A stretch of DNA of 64,000 nt from Thioalkalivibrio thiocyanodenitrificans ARhD 1 (GCF_000378965.1 NZ_KB900536.1:1371583-1435582); one strand, 5' to 3'; counted from the stretch's first letter, positions 1 through 11,948 are shown. A program made the numbers and translations. Notes: generated from the letters alone by a model not told the origin.

Positions 1-1499
1 CAGGGGAACACGCCCTTGGTGTACTCGATGCCCTGGTCCTTCGCCTCGGTCTCGGTGAGCCCCATCCAGGCCACTTCCGGATGCGTGTAGGCCACCGACG
101 GGATGGCCCGGGCGTCGAAGTGGGACTTCTCCCCCGCGGCCACCTCGGCCGCCACCTTGCCCTCGTGGGCGGCCTTGTGGGCCAGCATGGGCTGGCCGAC
201 GATGTCGCCGATGGCGAAGATGTGCGACACGTTGGTGCGCAGTTGTTTGTCCACCTTGATGAAGCCGCGCTCGTCCACCTCCACGCCGGCGGCCCCGGCG
301 TTGATATTCCCGCCGTTCGCGCTGCGGCCCACGGCCACCAGCACGCGATCGAAGGTATCCGTCTCCGGAGCCTTGCCGCCCTCGAAACTCACCTTGATGC
401 CCGACTTTGTCGCCTCGGCCTTCGCAACCTTGGTGCCCGTGTAGATGGCCTCGTAGCGGCCCTTGATGCGCTTCTCCAACGGCTTGACCAGGTCCCGGTC
501 GGCGCCCGGCATGAGATCGTCGAGGAGTTCACACACGGTCACCTTCGACCCCAGCGCATCGTAGACGCAGGCCATCTCCAGGCCGATGATGCCCCCGCCC
601 ACCACCAGCAGGCGCTTGGGCACATCCTTGAGCATCAGCGCGTCGGTGGAATCCATGATGCGTTCGTCGTCCCAGGGGAACCCCGGCAGCTTCACCGCCT
701 GTGAACCGGCCGCGATGATGGCCTGCTCGAAGCCGATCACCTGTTTGCCGCCCTCGCCTTCGACCTCGAGGCTGTTGGGCGAACTGAATTTCCCGACACC
801 CTGCACGACGCGCACCTTGCGCTTCTTCGCCAGCTGCTTGAGACCGCCGGTGAGCTTGCCCACCACGCCGTCCTTGAAGGCGGCCAGTTTCGGCAGGTCG
901 ATCTTCGGCTTGCCGAAGTCGATGCCGTGCCCGGCGAAGGCCTCGGCCTCCTCGATCACCTGTCCCGCGTGCAGCAGTGCCTTGGAGGGGATGCAGCCCA
1001 CGTTGAGGCATACGCCACCGATCTCCGGGTAGCGCTCCACCATGATCACGTCGAGGCCGAGATCGGCGGCCCGGAAGGCCGCCGTGTAGCCGCCGGGTCC
1101 GGAGCCGAGCACCAGCAGCTGGCAGCTCATGTCCGTGTCGGCGGGCGCGGCCGCAGGCGTCGGGGCGGCTTTCTTCTTCTCCGCGGCCGGGGCGGCCTCT
1201 GACTTCCCGGCGGGTGTCTCCTGGCTGCTTTCGTCCTTCCCTTCGCCCTTGCCACCCTCATCCGCATCCATGTCCAGAATCGGATCGCCTTCGGACACCT
1301 TGTCGCCCTTCTTGACCTTGAGCGCCTTGACGGTGCCACCCCGGGGCGCAGGGATGTCGATGCTGGCCTTGTCGGATTCCAGGGTGATGAGCGGGTCCTC
1401 CGGTTTGACCGTGTCACCCGCCTTCACCAGGACGTCGATGATCTCCACGTCCTTGAAGTCACCGATGTCCGGTACCTTGATCTCAACCACCTTGCCCAT
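1..1499 (-). CDS. lpdA: Dihydrolipoyl dehydrogenase (E3) with N-terminal lipoyl domain, 3' end beyond window
   Basis: FAD-dependent E3 subunit that reoxidises dihydrolipoyl groups of the pyruvate dehydrogenase complex using NAD+. I translated it through the window edge; it has no internal stop. Residues 1-82 form a lipoyl domain with the lipoylated Lys44 in ESDKAS, followed by an Ala/Glu/Lys-rich linker. The flavoprotein begins near residue 122 with the dinucleotide-binding GSGPGGYTAA. The redox-active disulfide is C164-x4-C169 (CLNVGC). The HPEVAWMG region near the window edge belongs to the FAD/NAD core. The ATG follows GGAGTTTTCC. It is the third gene of aceE-aceF-lpdA, separated from aceF by a long repeat array. 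A lipoyl-E3 fusion is known in several proteobacteria. Identification is secure; only the C terminus is missing. Confidence 0.96.
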   Translation of the reverse strand, partial: MGKVVEIKVPDIGDFKDVEIIDVLVKAGDTVKPEDPLITLESDKASIDIPAPRGGTVKALKVKKGDKVSEGDPILDMDADEGGKGEGKDESSQETPAGKSEAAPAAEKKKAAPTPAAAPADTDMSCQLLVLGSGPGGYTAAFRAADLGLDVIMVERYPEIGGVCLNVGCIPSKALLHAGQVIEEAEAFAGHGIDFGKPKIDLPKLAAFKDGVVGKLTGGLKQLAKKRKVRVVQGVGKFSSPNSLEVEGEGGKQVIGFEQAIIAAGSQAVKLPGFPWDDERIMDSTDALMLKDVPKRLLVVGGGIIGLEMACVYDALGSKVTVCELLDDLMPGADRDLVKPLEKRIKGRYEAIYTGTKVAKAEATKSGIKVSFEGGKAPETDTFDRVLVAVGRSANGGNINAGAAGVEVDERGFIKVDKQLRTNVSHIFAIGDIVGQPMLAHKAAHEGKVAAEVAAGEKSHFDARAIPSVAYTHPEVAWMGLTETEAKDQGIEYTKGVFP

Positions 1500-1556
1500 G
1501 GAAAACTCCAATTGTTCGTTTGATGTGCCCCGGCCCTTGGGCCGTCGACATATCCC

Positions 1557-2371
1557 GTAGGAGCGGCGACCCCGCCGCGAACGCCCATGCCGCGGGGCGC
1601 CGCCTCCTTTCGGCCCGGGGTCGGGCCTCCTACATCCGCCATCCCAGGCACCGTAGGAGCAGCGACCCCGCCGCGAACGCCCATGCCGCGGGGCGCCGCC
1701 TCCTTTCGGCCCGAGGTCGGGCCTCCTACATCCGCCATCCCCGGCACCGTAGGAGCGGCGACCCAGCCGCGAACCGTCCTTGCCTGGGGCGCCGCCTCCT
1801 TTCGGCCCGGGGTCGGGCCTCCTACATCCGCCATCCCAGGCACCGCAGGAGCGGCGACCCCGCCGCGAACGCCCATGCCGCGAAGCGCCGCCTCCTTTCG
1901 GCCCGAGGTCGGGCCTCCTACATCCGCCATCCCCGGCACCGTAGGAGCGGCGACCCCGCCGCGAACGCCCATGCCGCGGGGCGCCGCCTCCTTTCGGCCT
2001 GAGGTCGGGCCTCCTACATCCGCCATCCCCGGCACCGTAGGAGCGGCGACCCCGCCGCGAACACCCATGCCGCGGGGCGCCGCCTCCTTTCGGCCCGAGG
2101 TCGGGCCTCCTACATCCGCCATCCCCGGCACCGTAGGAGCAGCGACCCCGCCATGCCGCGGGGCGCCGCCTCCTTTCGGCCCGGGGTCGGGCCTCCTACA
2201 TCCGCCATCCCAGGCACCGTAGGAGCGGCGACCCCGCCGCGAACGCCCATGCCGCGAAGCGCCGCCTCCTTTCGGCCCGGGGTCGGGCCTCCTACATCCG
2301 CCATCGCCGGCACCGTAGGAGCGGCGACCCCGCCGCGAACCGTCCTTGCCTGGGGTGCCTCCTCCATTCGG
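1557..2371. repeat. Tandem array of 96-bp REP-pair units between aceF and lpdA
   Basis: Nine units start at 1557, 1653, 1749, 1845, 1941, 2037, 2133, 2219 and 2315. The spacing is exactly 96 bp, except that the seventh unit is 86 bp (a 10-bp deletion) and the last is partial. Each unit opens with GTAGGAG plus a GC hairpin (GCGGCG-ACCC-CGCCGC) and closes with a second hairpin (GGCCCG-GGGT-CGGGCC) followed by CTCCTAC, so it is two REP-like elements head to head. GTAG followed by a palindrome is the classic REP layout mobilised by RAYT (TnpA-REP) proteins. No RAYT gene is in the window. Reading frames through the array are repeat artefacts, not genes. Confidence 0.93.
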
Positions 2372-2411
2372 CTTCTTGTCTCTTGCCTCTTGTATCCTGC
2401 ATCTTGCGCCT
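2371..2411. repeat. Heptamer tandem repeat, single arm (xxTCTTG type)
   Basis: Six imperfect 7-bp units with the pattern NNTCTTG or NNTCCTG run directly up to the aceF stop codon. They join the end of the 96-bp array. No inverted partner arm is visible. Period 7 and location at a gene end match the other heptamer loci in this window. Confidence 0.7.
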
Positions 2412-2413
2412 TC

Positions 2414-3742
2414 CTACAAAAGCATCCTGCGCATGTCCGAAAGCCGGCTGCTCAGGAATGTCATGAAACGCGCCCCCAGGGCGCCGTCGACCACCCGGTG
2501 GTCGTAGGACAGCGCCAGCGGCAGGATCATGCGCGGATTGAACGCCTTGCCGTCCCACACGGGCTGCATCTTGGCCCGGGAGACACCCAGAATGGCCACT
2601 TCGGGCGCGTTGATGATGGGCGTGAACGAAGTGCCGCCGATGCCGCCGAGACTGGAGATGGTGAAGCATCCGCCCTGCATGTCGCCGGGCTTGAGCTTCT
2701 TGTCACGGGCCTTGGCGGACATTTCCTGCAGGGCCCGGGCGATGTCCACCAGACTCATGCGGTCCACGTCGCGGATCACCGGCACCACCAGACCGTCCGG
2801 CGTGTCCACCGCCACGCCGATATGGTAGTACTGCTTGAGGATCAGGTGCTCGCCGGTCGAATCCAGCGATGCGTTGACCCGGGGGTATTCCTTGAGCGCC
2901 GCGACCACGGCCTTCATGAGGAAGGCAAGAAAGGTGATCTTGACCCCTTTCTCCTTGTATTCCTCGCTCAGGGATTTGCGAAATTCCTCCAGTTCGGAGA
3001 TGTCCGCCTCGTCGAACTGCGTCACGTGGGGGATCGTCACCCAGTTGCGGTGCAGGTTCTGCCCCGTGAGCTTGTTGATCCTGGTGAGCGCCAGGGATTC
3101 CACCGGTCCGAACTCGCCAAAATCGATCTCCGGCATGGGCGCCACGCCCAGGCCGCCGCCCTGGACCAGGGCACGCTTGACGTAGCCCTGCACATCCTCC
3201 TTGAGCACCCGCCCCTTGGGACCGCTGCCGTCCACCTGCCCCAGGTCCACACCCAGCTCGCGGGCAAATCGACGGACCGCCGGCGAGGCGTGGGCCTTGC
3301 GGAAGCCCTCCTCGTTGACGATGGATGCGGTGGGGGAGGGGCGCGGGCCGCCCGGCGCCGGGCCGGGCTTGCCGGCCGGTGCCGCTGGTTCGGGGGGCGC
3401 CTGCCGGTCCGTTGCCTGTTCGGATGCGGGCTCGGGTTCTTTGCCGGACGCCTCCGGTGCTTCAGATTCGGCATCGCCGGCCTCACCATCCTGCCGGCCT
3501 TCTGCGGCCTCCATGTCCAGCACCGGATCGCCCTCGGAGACCCGGTCGCCCTTCTTGACCTTGAGCGCCTTGACGACCCCCGAGCCCGGGGAAGGGATAT
3601 CGATGGAGGCCTTGTCGGACTCCAGGGTGATGAGCGGGTCCTCGGCCTTGACCGCATCGCCCGCCTTCACCAGGACGTCGATGATCTCCACGTCCTTGAA
3701 GTCCCCGATATCCGGGACCTTCACCTCAACCACGTTGCCCAT
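2414..3742 (-). CDS. aceF: Dihydrolipoyllysine-residue acetyltransferase (E2) of pyruvate dehydrogenase
   Basis: Core E2 of the pyruvate dehydrogenase complex; it transfers acetyl from lipoyl-lysine to CoA. The 442 residues show one N-terminal lipoyl domain (Lys44 in ESDKAS), a Pro/Ala/Glu-rich flexible linker (about 85-145), a peripheral-subunit binding domain (ASPAVRRFARELGVDL near 150), and the acyltransferase domain ending in the catalytic DHRVVDG motif (His415). It has a single lipoyl domain where E. coli AceF has three. The lipoyl domain is almost the same sequence as that of the neighbouring LpdA. It lies 77 bases after aceE on the same strand, so co-transcription is likely. Confidence 0.97.
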   Translation of the reverse strand: MGNVVEVKVPDIGDFKDVEIIDVLVKAGDAVKAEDPLITLESDKASIDIPSPGSGVVKALKVKKGDRVSEGDPVLDMEAAEGRQDGEAGDAESEAPEASGKEPEPASEQATDRQAPPEPAAPAGKPGPAPGGPRPSPTASIVNEEGFRKAHASPAVRRFARELGVDLGQVDGSGPKGRVLKEDVQGYVKRALVQGGGLGVAPMPEIDFGEFGPVESLALTRINKLTGQNLHRNWVTIPHVTQFDEADISELEEFRKSLSEEYKEKGVKITFLAFLMKAVVAALKEYPRVNASLDSTGEHLILKQYYHIGVAVDTPDGLVVPVIRDVDRMSLVDIARALQEMSAKARDKKLKPGDMQGGCFTISSLGGIGGTSFTPIINAPEVAILGVSRAKMQPVWDGKAFNPRMILPLALSYDHRVVDGALGARFMTFLSSRLSDMRRMLL

Positions 3743-3818
3743 TTCGCAACTCCAGTGTCTTGTATTCTGTCCACGCGCGGTGCCCGTGCCGTAACCGGGG
3801 CCGCGCCCATGAACGGGC

Positions 3819-6485
<2,667 letters not shown>

Positions 6486-6740
6486 ACCAGCCTCACGGGT
6501 CCAGGCCTCCGCCCTGCTCATCCACTGCCGGTATCCACGTCATCATCGCCATCACGTGTGCGCAGTAAAAGGGGGGAGATTCCTGATATGTTATAGATTC
6601 GGTCGGGCGCAGACCCGGTTGCACGGGCCGCAATGGAGTTCATTATCTTCAAGCCTGGCGTCAGGCAGGTCAAGGCAAAAGGCACCGGCAGCAAATGTTG
6701 ATCACGGCCGCAAGGCACAGAAAAGCCACAGGAATACCCC

Positions 6741-7781
6741 ATGACATCCGTACAGACACTGACCCTGCGGTATCCGGACGACTGGCATCTGCACCTGCGC
6801 GACGGTGACGCGTTACCCGCCGTCGTGCCGCATACCGCACAGCGGTTTGCGCGGGCCATCGTCATGCCGAACCTCAAGCCGCCGGTGACCACCACGGAAC
6901 AGGCGCTCGCCTATCGTTCACGCATTCTCGCCGCGGTGCCGCACGGCGCGGCCTTCACACCGCTCATGACGCTGTACCTGACGGATGACACAACGGCGGA
7001 CGAAATCCGCCGCGCCAGGGACAGCGGCATCGTATACGGCGTGAAGCTCTATCCGGCCGGCGCCACCACCCACTCCGATGCGGGCGTCACCCATGTGCGC
7101 CATGCCTATGCCGCCCTGGAAGCGATGCAGCAGGCCGGACTGCCCCTGCTGGTGCACGGGGAGGCCACCGATCCGGACGTGGACGTGTTCGACCGGGAAA
7201 CGGTGTTCATCGAGCGGACCCTGGCGCCGCTGATGAAGGACTTCCCGGGCCTGAAGATCGTGCTCGAGCACATCACCACGGCCGATGCGGCGGCCTTCGT
7301 GCGCGAGGGCGGCGAGCTCCTCGGGGCAACGGTGACGCCGCAGCACATCCTGATGAACCGCAATGCCCTGTTTCAGGGCGGGATCCGTCCCCATCACTAC
7401 TGTCTTCCGGTGCTCAAGCGCGAACGCCATCGCCAGGCCATTATGGACGTACTGGCCGAAGGTCATGCACGTTTCTTCCTGGGCACCGACAGCGCACCCC
7501 ACCCCAGGGGCGCCAAGGAATCCGCCTGCGGCTGCGCCGGCATCTACAGTGCCCATGCCGCCCTGGAGCTCTATGCCGAGGCCTTCGAGGCGGCCGGCGC
7601 CCTGCAGCATCTGGAGGCGTTTGCCAGCCTCAACGGCCCGCGCTTCTACGGCCTGCCCGAGAACGAGGGGACCCTCACCCTGGTGCGGGATCCCTGGGAG
7701 GTGCCTCAGGCGTATCCGCTGGGCGGGGACACGGTGGTGCCATTGCGGGCGGGGACACACATTGCCTGGCGACTCAAGTGA
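6741..7781 (+). CDS. pyrC: Dihydroorotase, class II
   Basis: Zinc amidohydrolase that closes carbamoyl-aspartate to dihydroorotate in pyrimidine synthesis. At 346 residues it matches the E. coli enzyme (348). Visible catalytic features: HLHLRD with metal ligands His16 and His18, the carboxylated Lys102 in YGVKLYPAG, the His of HGEATD, the His of LEHITT, and the metal Asp in GTDSAPH. It is divergent from aceE, with about 255 bases between the two starts. Its TGA stop forms part of the first unit of a heptamer repeat. Confidence 0.97.
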   Translation: MTSVQTLTLRYPDDWHLHLRDGDALPAVVPHTAQRFARAIVMPNLKPPVTTTEQALAYRSRILAAVPHGAAFTPLMTLYLTDDTTADEIRRARDSGIVYGVKLYPAGATTHSDAGVTHVRHAYAALEAMQQAGLPLLVHGEATDPDVDVFDRETVFIERTLAPLMKDFPGLKIVLEHITTADAAAFVREGGELLGATVTPQHILMNRNALFQGGIRPHHYCLPVLKRERHRQAIMDVLAEGHARFFLGTDSAPHPRGAKESACGCAGIYSAHAALELYAEAFEAAGALQHLEAFASLNGPRFYGLPENEGTLTLVRDPWEVPQAYPLGGDTVVPLRAGTHIAWRLK

Positions 7782-7888
7782 AGTGGGAAGTGGGAATTGG
7801 GAAGTGGGAGGGGTGGGTGTCCGCGGATGGAGATGACAGCCTTTCAGGCCCTTCTTCCCATTTCCCAATTCCCACTTCCCACTTCACC
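7779..7888. repeat. Inverted heptamer repeat (AAGTGGG type) between pyrC and rnt
   Basis: The left arm (about 7779-7812) is built from AAGTGGG and AATTGGG units. The right arm (about 7853-7887) is the reverse complement (CCCACTT, CCCAATT). A spacer of about 40 bases separates them and contains GCCTTTCAG at 7839. The arms could fold into a long stem. The left arm starts inside the pyrC stop codon. Confidence 0.9.
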
Positions 7889-7907
7889 TGTATTACCCTA
7901 CCGCCCC

Positions 7908-8558
7908 ATGACCAACGCACCCGACTTCCAGCCCATGGGTCACCGCTTTCGGGGATTTCTCCCCGTGGTGGTGGACGTGGAAACCGGCGGATTCAATCCG
8001 CAGTCCGATGCACTGCTGCAGGTGGCCGCAGTGCTGCTGCGCATGGACAGCGAGGGCCGCCTGTACCGGCACTATACGGTCGCCCGGCACGTGCAACCCT
8101 TCGAGGGCGCCAACATGGACCCGAAGTCCCTGGAGGTGAACGGCATCAACCCCTTCCACCCCCTGCGCATCGCGCACCCGGAGAAGGACGCCCTGGCGAC
8201 GGTGTTTCGCTCCATCCGAGAAGAAATGAAGCTTAACGCCTGCAAGCGGGCGATCCTGGTGGGACACAATGCCGGGTTCGATCTCTCTTTCATCAATCAG
8301 GGTGCCGAGCGCGCCGGACTGAAACGCAACCCGTTTCACCCCTTCAGCAGCCTGGATACCGTGACCCTTTCCGCCATGGCCTTCGGGCAGACGGTACTGG
8401 CCAGGGCGGTCCAGGCCGCCGGCATGAAGTGGGACAACAGTGAGGCCCACTCCGCCGTCTATGACGCCGAGAAGACCGCGGACCTGTTCTGTCACGTCCT
8501 CAACCGCTGGGGGCCGATCCTTCAACCGTCCGTCGATACGCACATGGACAGTGGATAA
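7908..8558 (+). CDS. rnt: Ribonuclease T
   Basis: DEDDh 3'-to-5' exoribonuclease that trims tRNA and other stable RNA 3' ends. It has 216 residues (E. coli 215). Exo I is VVVDVETGG, with metal ligands Asp23 and Glu25. Exo II is [10 protein letters not shown]. Exo III is [14 protein letters not shown], containing the catalytic His and Asp. The frame extends 37 codons upstream through the heptamer repeat, but that part is repeat translation. The ATG before [15 protein letters not shown] matches the family N terminus. Confidence 0.96.
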   Translation: MTNAPDFQPMGHRFRGFLPVVVDVETGGFNPQSDALLQVAAVLLRMDSEGRLYRHYTVARHVQPFEGANMDPKSLEVNGINPFHPLRIAHPEKDALATVFRSIREEMKLNACKRAILVGHNAGFDLSFINQGAERAGLKRNPFHPFSSLDTVTLSAMAFGQTVLARAVQAAGMKWDNSEAHSAVYDAEKTADLFCHVLNRWGPILQPSVDTHMDSG

Positions 8559-8647
8559 CCGGGACGTTATAAGACGCTTGGAGAACGGGTCGCCGGCATA
8601 AATCGCACCTGTGCCGCATCTCCTCCGGGGAGGAAGGTGCATGGGCA

Positions 8648-9649
8648 ATGCGGGCACCGCAAGCTGACCAGATAACACTTAGCGACGGGGTTGATCAGGG
8701 AATGGTCGAAGATCTCGCCATCGTCATTGTCGACGATATGCAATACAGCCGCGCGGTGCTGCGCACCACGCTCAACCGCATTGGCTACACGGACGTGCGC
8801 ATGGCCGCATCGGCTTCCGAGGCCCTCGTCATGATGAGCGACCGCCGGGCGGAAGTGGTGCTGGCCGACTGGGTGATGCCGGAGATGAACGGTCTGGAAC
8901 TGACCGCCGAAATCCGCCGGAAGGACGAGCAGCGCAGCCACTACACGGGGATCATCCTGTTCACCGGCAAGGAAGGCGACGAGGCCATGATGGAAGCCTT
9001 CCGCCATGGGGTCGACGATTATCTCACCAAGCCGGTCAACCAGATACAACTGGCCGCCCGGCTGTTTGCGGCGGGCAGGGTCGCCCGCCTGCAGAACAAG
9101 GTACTGGAAACCTCAGCCGCACTGAGCGCCACCAACCACCAGCTGGAATTCCTGTCCACCACGGACCCCTTGACCGGGCTGCCGAACCGACGCGCCATGG
9201 ACAAGCGTATGGAGGCGGCGATCATGGAGACCTGCAGCCGTGGAGGCGCATTGTGCCTGGGCATCCTGGACGTGGATCATTTCAAGCGCATCAATGATCT
9301 CCACGGACACGACGTGGGCGACGAGGTGCTCATCCTCATCGCCCGGCGCATGCGGCTCGCGCTTCGCCCCATGGACATGGTGGCGCGTATGGGCGGCGAG
9401 GAATTTGCCCTGGTGGCCCACTTCCATAAGTCGGAAAAATGCGATCCCGCGATCTTTGAACGGGTGCGACAGACCATCAGCGATGAACCCATACCCATCC
9501 CGGAAGGCGGCATCACCGTGACCGCGTCCATTGGCGTATGCTGTTACCAGCATGGCGAGGAGATGCCAACCATCCAGACCATGACCCGGCTGGCCGACCA
9601 GAACCTCTACCGGGCCAAGTCGGAGGGAAGAAACAGGGTCGTTGGGTAA
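8648..9649 (+). CDS. Response regulator with GGDEF diguanylate cyclase output
   Basis: A REC domain (about 22-150) carries the phosphoacceptor Asp74 in VVLADWVMPEMNG. A short linker and a GGDEF domain (from TDPLTGLPNRRAMDKR, near residue 175) follow. The active-site motif is intact as GGEEF, so c-di-GMP synthesis under phosphorylation control is expected. The length of 333 residues is normal for this class. The start chosen has a strong GGGGAGGAAGG about 11 bases upstream; an in-frame ATG at codon 19 (VEDLAIVIVDD) lacks a good ribosome site. No partner kinase is adjacent. The TAA stop opens a heptamer repeat. Confidence 0.92.
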   Translation: MRAPQADQITLSDGVDQGMVEDLAIVIVDDMQYSRAVLRTTLNRIGYTDVRMAASASEALVMMSDRRAEVVLADWVMPEMNGLELTAEIRRKDEQRSHYTGIILFTGKEGDEAMMEAFRHGVDDYLTKPVNQIQLAARLFAAGRVARLQNKVLETSAALSATNHQLEFLSTTDPLTGLPNRRAMDKRMEAAIMETCSRGGALCLGILDVDHFKRINDLHGHDVGDEVLILIARRMRLALRPMDMVARMGGEEFALVAHFHKSEKCDPAIFERVRQTISDEPIPIPEGGITVTASIGVCCYQHGEEMPTIQTMTRLADQNLYRAKSEGRNRVVG

Positions 9650-9725
9650 GTGGGAAGGGTGAATTGGGAGGTGCGAAGTTAAAGCCTTTCAGTTCCCACT
9701 TCCCAATTCACACTTCCCACTTCGA
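9650..9725. repeat. Inverted heptamer repeat (AAGTGGG type) between convergent genes
   Basis: The left arm (9647-9672, AAGTGGG-like units, degenerate) and right arm (9693-9725, CCCACTT and CCCAATT units) flank a 20-base spacer that contains GCCTTTCAG at 9684. The repeat fills the whole gap between the GGDEF regulator and grxD, which are convergent. Confidence 0.88.
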
Positions 9726-10055
9726 TTACGCGCTGTTGCGCTTGGCGCTCGCCTCATCCACCATCTTCTTCAGCTCGCCGCTCTGGGCCAGCTCCAGGGT
9801 GATGTCACAGCCGCCCACCAGCTCGCCGTCGATATAGACCTGCGGGAAGGTCGGCCAGTTGGCGTACTGGGGCAGGGCCTGCATGACCTCCTGGTCGGCG
9901 ATCACGTTCACGTAAGCGAACTCCTGCCCGCACTGCTTGAGCGCCTCGACAGCGCGGCTGGAGAAGCCGCACATGGGGAACTGGGGGGTGCCTTTCATGA
10001 AGATGACCACCGGGTGGCCTTCCACCTGCTGTTTGATGCGTTCAAGCGCTTCCAC
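9726..10055 (-). CDS. grxD: Monothiol glutaredoxin, Grx4 type
   Basis: CGFS-type glutaredoxin that binds and transfers [2Fe-2S] clusters with glutathione and BolA partners. It is 109 residues long. The monothiol active site C29-G-F-S is preceded by the glutathione-contacting Lys21 in FMKGTP. The cis-proline region WPTFPQVYI and GGCDIT are conserved. It is convergent with the GGDEF regulator. Identification is clear from length and motif. Confidence 0.96.
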   Translation of the reverse strand: MEALERIKQQVEGHPVVIFMKGTPQFPMCGFSSRAVEALKQCGQEFAYVNVIADQEVMQALPQYANWPTFPQVYIDGELVGGCDITLELAQSGELKKMVDEASAKRNSA

Positions 10056-10241
10056 GTCTTCTGACCTCGCAAATCAATTCAATGTATTCGTTTGCCTAGT
10101 TTATACCCCGCCCCCCGGCAAATAAACGGCCTGCAAAAGGGGGCATTGGCAAGACGGCCACGCGACGAGCGGCTCGCGGGACCGCGCGGCAGGTCTCCGG
10201 TCCCCGGCGCGGGCAAGGTCCCGGGTGCGGCATAATGACGA

Positions 10242-11804
10242 TCAGGAGGCCTGGGCCGCCAGCGCCTCCTTGAGATAACGGCTGGCGGCTTCCGGCTGTC
10301 CGCGTTCCGAGAAGAACCGCGCCAGCACCCGCGCCGCCGCCCGGGCAAATGTCTTGTCGTAAGCAGCCACCCGCTCCAGGGCGACGACGCCCTTTTCGTC
10401 GCCCCGGGCAAGGAGATAACGGCCGATGCGCAGATTCAACTCCGCGTCGGGCACACCCATGGTCAGCAACTGCCGGTACACGGTGCATGCCTGGGCGCCC
10501 GGCAGCAGGCGTTCGGCCAGGGCCGCATAGCCGCGCGCCTCCTGCACGCTCAGGGGACCCCCCTTGGCCTTTTCGGCCAGCGCCCGGATGCGCCTGAGCG
10601 AACGCTGCCTGCGCTCGTAGCGCTCCCTCCAGGCCGGCATGATGCCGCGAAACCACAGGCTGTCCATGTGCCTGACCCGGGCCGCGAGGGAGGCCCCGAG
10701 GTAATGGCCTGCTGCGGCTTCCTCCAGGGGTCCGGGCACAGGCGCAACGCCATGACCGATGTGATCCAGCCGGGCCCGCAGGCCCGGAAGCTCGCCGCGC
10801 CCCGAATCGGCCTCCGACAGGACCCGGTCGAGCCACTGCCTCGCTTTCTGCGGACCCAATGCCCGTATCGCGGCCGTCATGCGCGCAAAGGGGAAGTTGC
10901 GGGGCTGCGGGGACGCCGGCTGGTCCGGCTGCAATCGCGGCCAGAATGCCTCATCGAGATAGCGCTGCCGCAAGATGCTCGCAGCCAGGGCTTCCGCCAC
11001 CTCCTGGTCGTCGATGACGGTCAGGACGCTGGCGTCGGCATCCAGTTCGGCCTGGCGGGCCGCACGCCGGGACAGGCGGCGCAGCAGCGGCACGTACCAT
11101 GGAAAGAACGCCCGGAGCAGCCAGGACAGGGGCCAGGGCGCCGACGCCGCGTCCCGCCGATACCGGGGCCAGACGCGCGCGAGCACGTATACCCAGTTCC
11201 CGGGCCTGTAGTGCGGGGCGGCGAGTTGGCCGATGCGCCGGGCCATCAGCACCCGTGCCTGCTGCGGCGACAGACTCAGCAGGACCGGCAACCCGACCAT
11301 CAGCGTATTGGTGAACACGAAGGGATAGCCGAATCGCGGCGTACGGATCATCTCCACCTCGAAGCGCTCGGAGAGCACGATCCGGTGCACCGGCGCGGCG
11401 CCGCAGAGCCGGCGCAGCTCGTCGACGGTGTCGAAAAGCGCCGGGGCCTCACCCGGTTCCAGCACCTCCGCACCGGGCAGCGTGAAGCGCAGGCGCGCAA
11501 TCTGCCAACTGACCAGACCCAGCAGCGCGATGAGCACCACCACCCCCGCCAGCATGGCCCAATCAACGGGATCGGCGAGGCCTGCCACCCGCCCGGGCAG
11601 GCCCGCCAGCAGCAACAGGGCGACAAGCGGGAAACTCAACAGGTACAACTGCCCCAGGGCCGAAAGGCCGATGTTCAGCCCCATGTGCGTTCTGGGCCAT
11701 CGGGTGACAAACCGATCGATCGCGCGTCGATATCCGCGCCGGATGCGCGCCCTGACCAGGGACGGCCGCGCACGGCGAAGCCTGCGCCTCAACTGCGGGG
11801 TCAT
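10242..11804 (-). CDS. M48-like membrane protein with missing zinc-binding motif
   Basis: A 520-residue protein with a basic N terminus and two transmembrane helices (about 42-68 and 84-105). The next region has the layout of M48 (Ste24/HtpX-type) peptidases: ALFDTVDELRRLCG, a VLSERF..FGYPFVFTNTLMVGLPVL segment, then the helix that should hold HExxH. Here that helix reads ARRIGQLAAPH, so both His and Glu are gone. The later ExxAD-like region survives as QAELDADASVL. The C-terminal third is helical and TPR-like (SEADSG to the end). I infer a non-catalytic membrane scaffold derived from an M48 protease. It stands alone, between grxD and the amidotransferase. Confidence 0.6.
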   Translation of the reverse strand: MTPQLRRRLRRARPSLVRARIRRGYRRAIDRFVTRWPRTHMGLNIGLSALGQLYLLSFPLVALLLLAGLPGRVAGLADPVDWAMLAGVVVLIALLGLVSWQIARLRFTLPGAEVLEPGEAPALFDTVDELRRLCGAAPVHRIVLSERFEVEMIRTPRFGYPFVFTNTLMVGLPVLLSLSPQQARVLMARRIGQLAAPHYRPGNWVYVLARVWPRYRRDAASAPWPLSWLLRAFFPWYVPLLRRLSRRAARQAELDADASVLTVIDDQEVAEALAASILRQRYLDEAFWPRLQPDQPASPQPRNFPFARMTAAIRALGPQKARQWLDRVLSEADSGRGELPGLRARLDHIGHGVAPVPGPLEEAAAGHYLGASLAARVRHMDSLWFRGIMPAWRERYERRQRSLRRIRALAEKAKGGPLSVQEARGYAALAERLLPGAQACTVYRQLLTMGVPDAELNLRIGRYLLARGDEKGVVALERVAAYDKTFARAAARVLARFFSERGQPEAASRYLKEALAAQAS

Positions 11805-11948
11805 GTGGATACCCGCTCCCCTGTTCTCGTGATTATTGTCCGTGACACTCTAGCCACGCCCGCGGCGCGCGGATGTTAAGGACTTCACACAAGAACGCGT
11901 GCACACAGGAACCGTCCACTTGGACGGTATAAAAAGCCGGGTGAACGG

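Noticed and set aside
1424-2367. Long repetitive reading frames with GGVAAPTVPGMADVGGPTSG-like peptides
   Set aside because: They translate the 96-bp REP-pair array (96 is a multiple of 3, so frames stay open). No start signals or family likeness.
6586-6600. TATAAC -10 for aceE on the minus strand
   Set aside because: No acceptable -35 at 16-18 bases, so too weak to list as a promoter.
11905-11935. Hairpin ACCGTCC / GGACGGT downstream of the amidotransferase as a terminator
   Set aside because: The T-rich stretch lies on the wrong side of the stem for the minus-strand gene; only 7 bp of stem.
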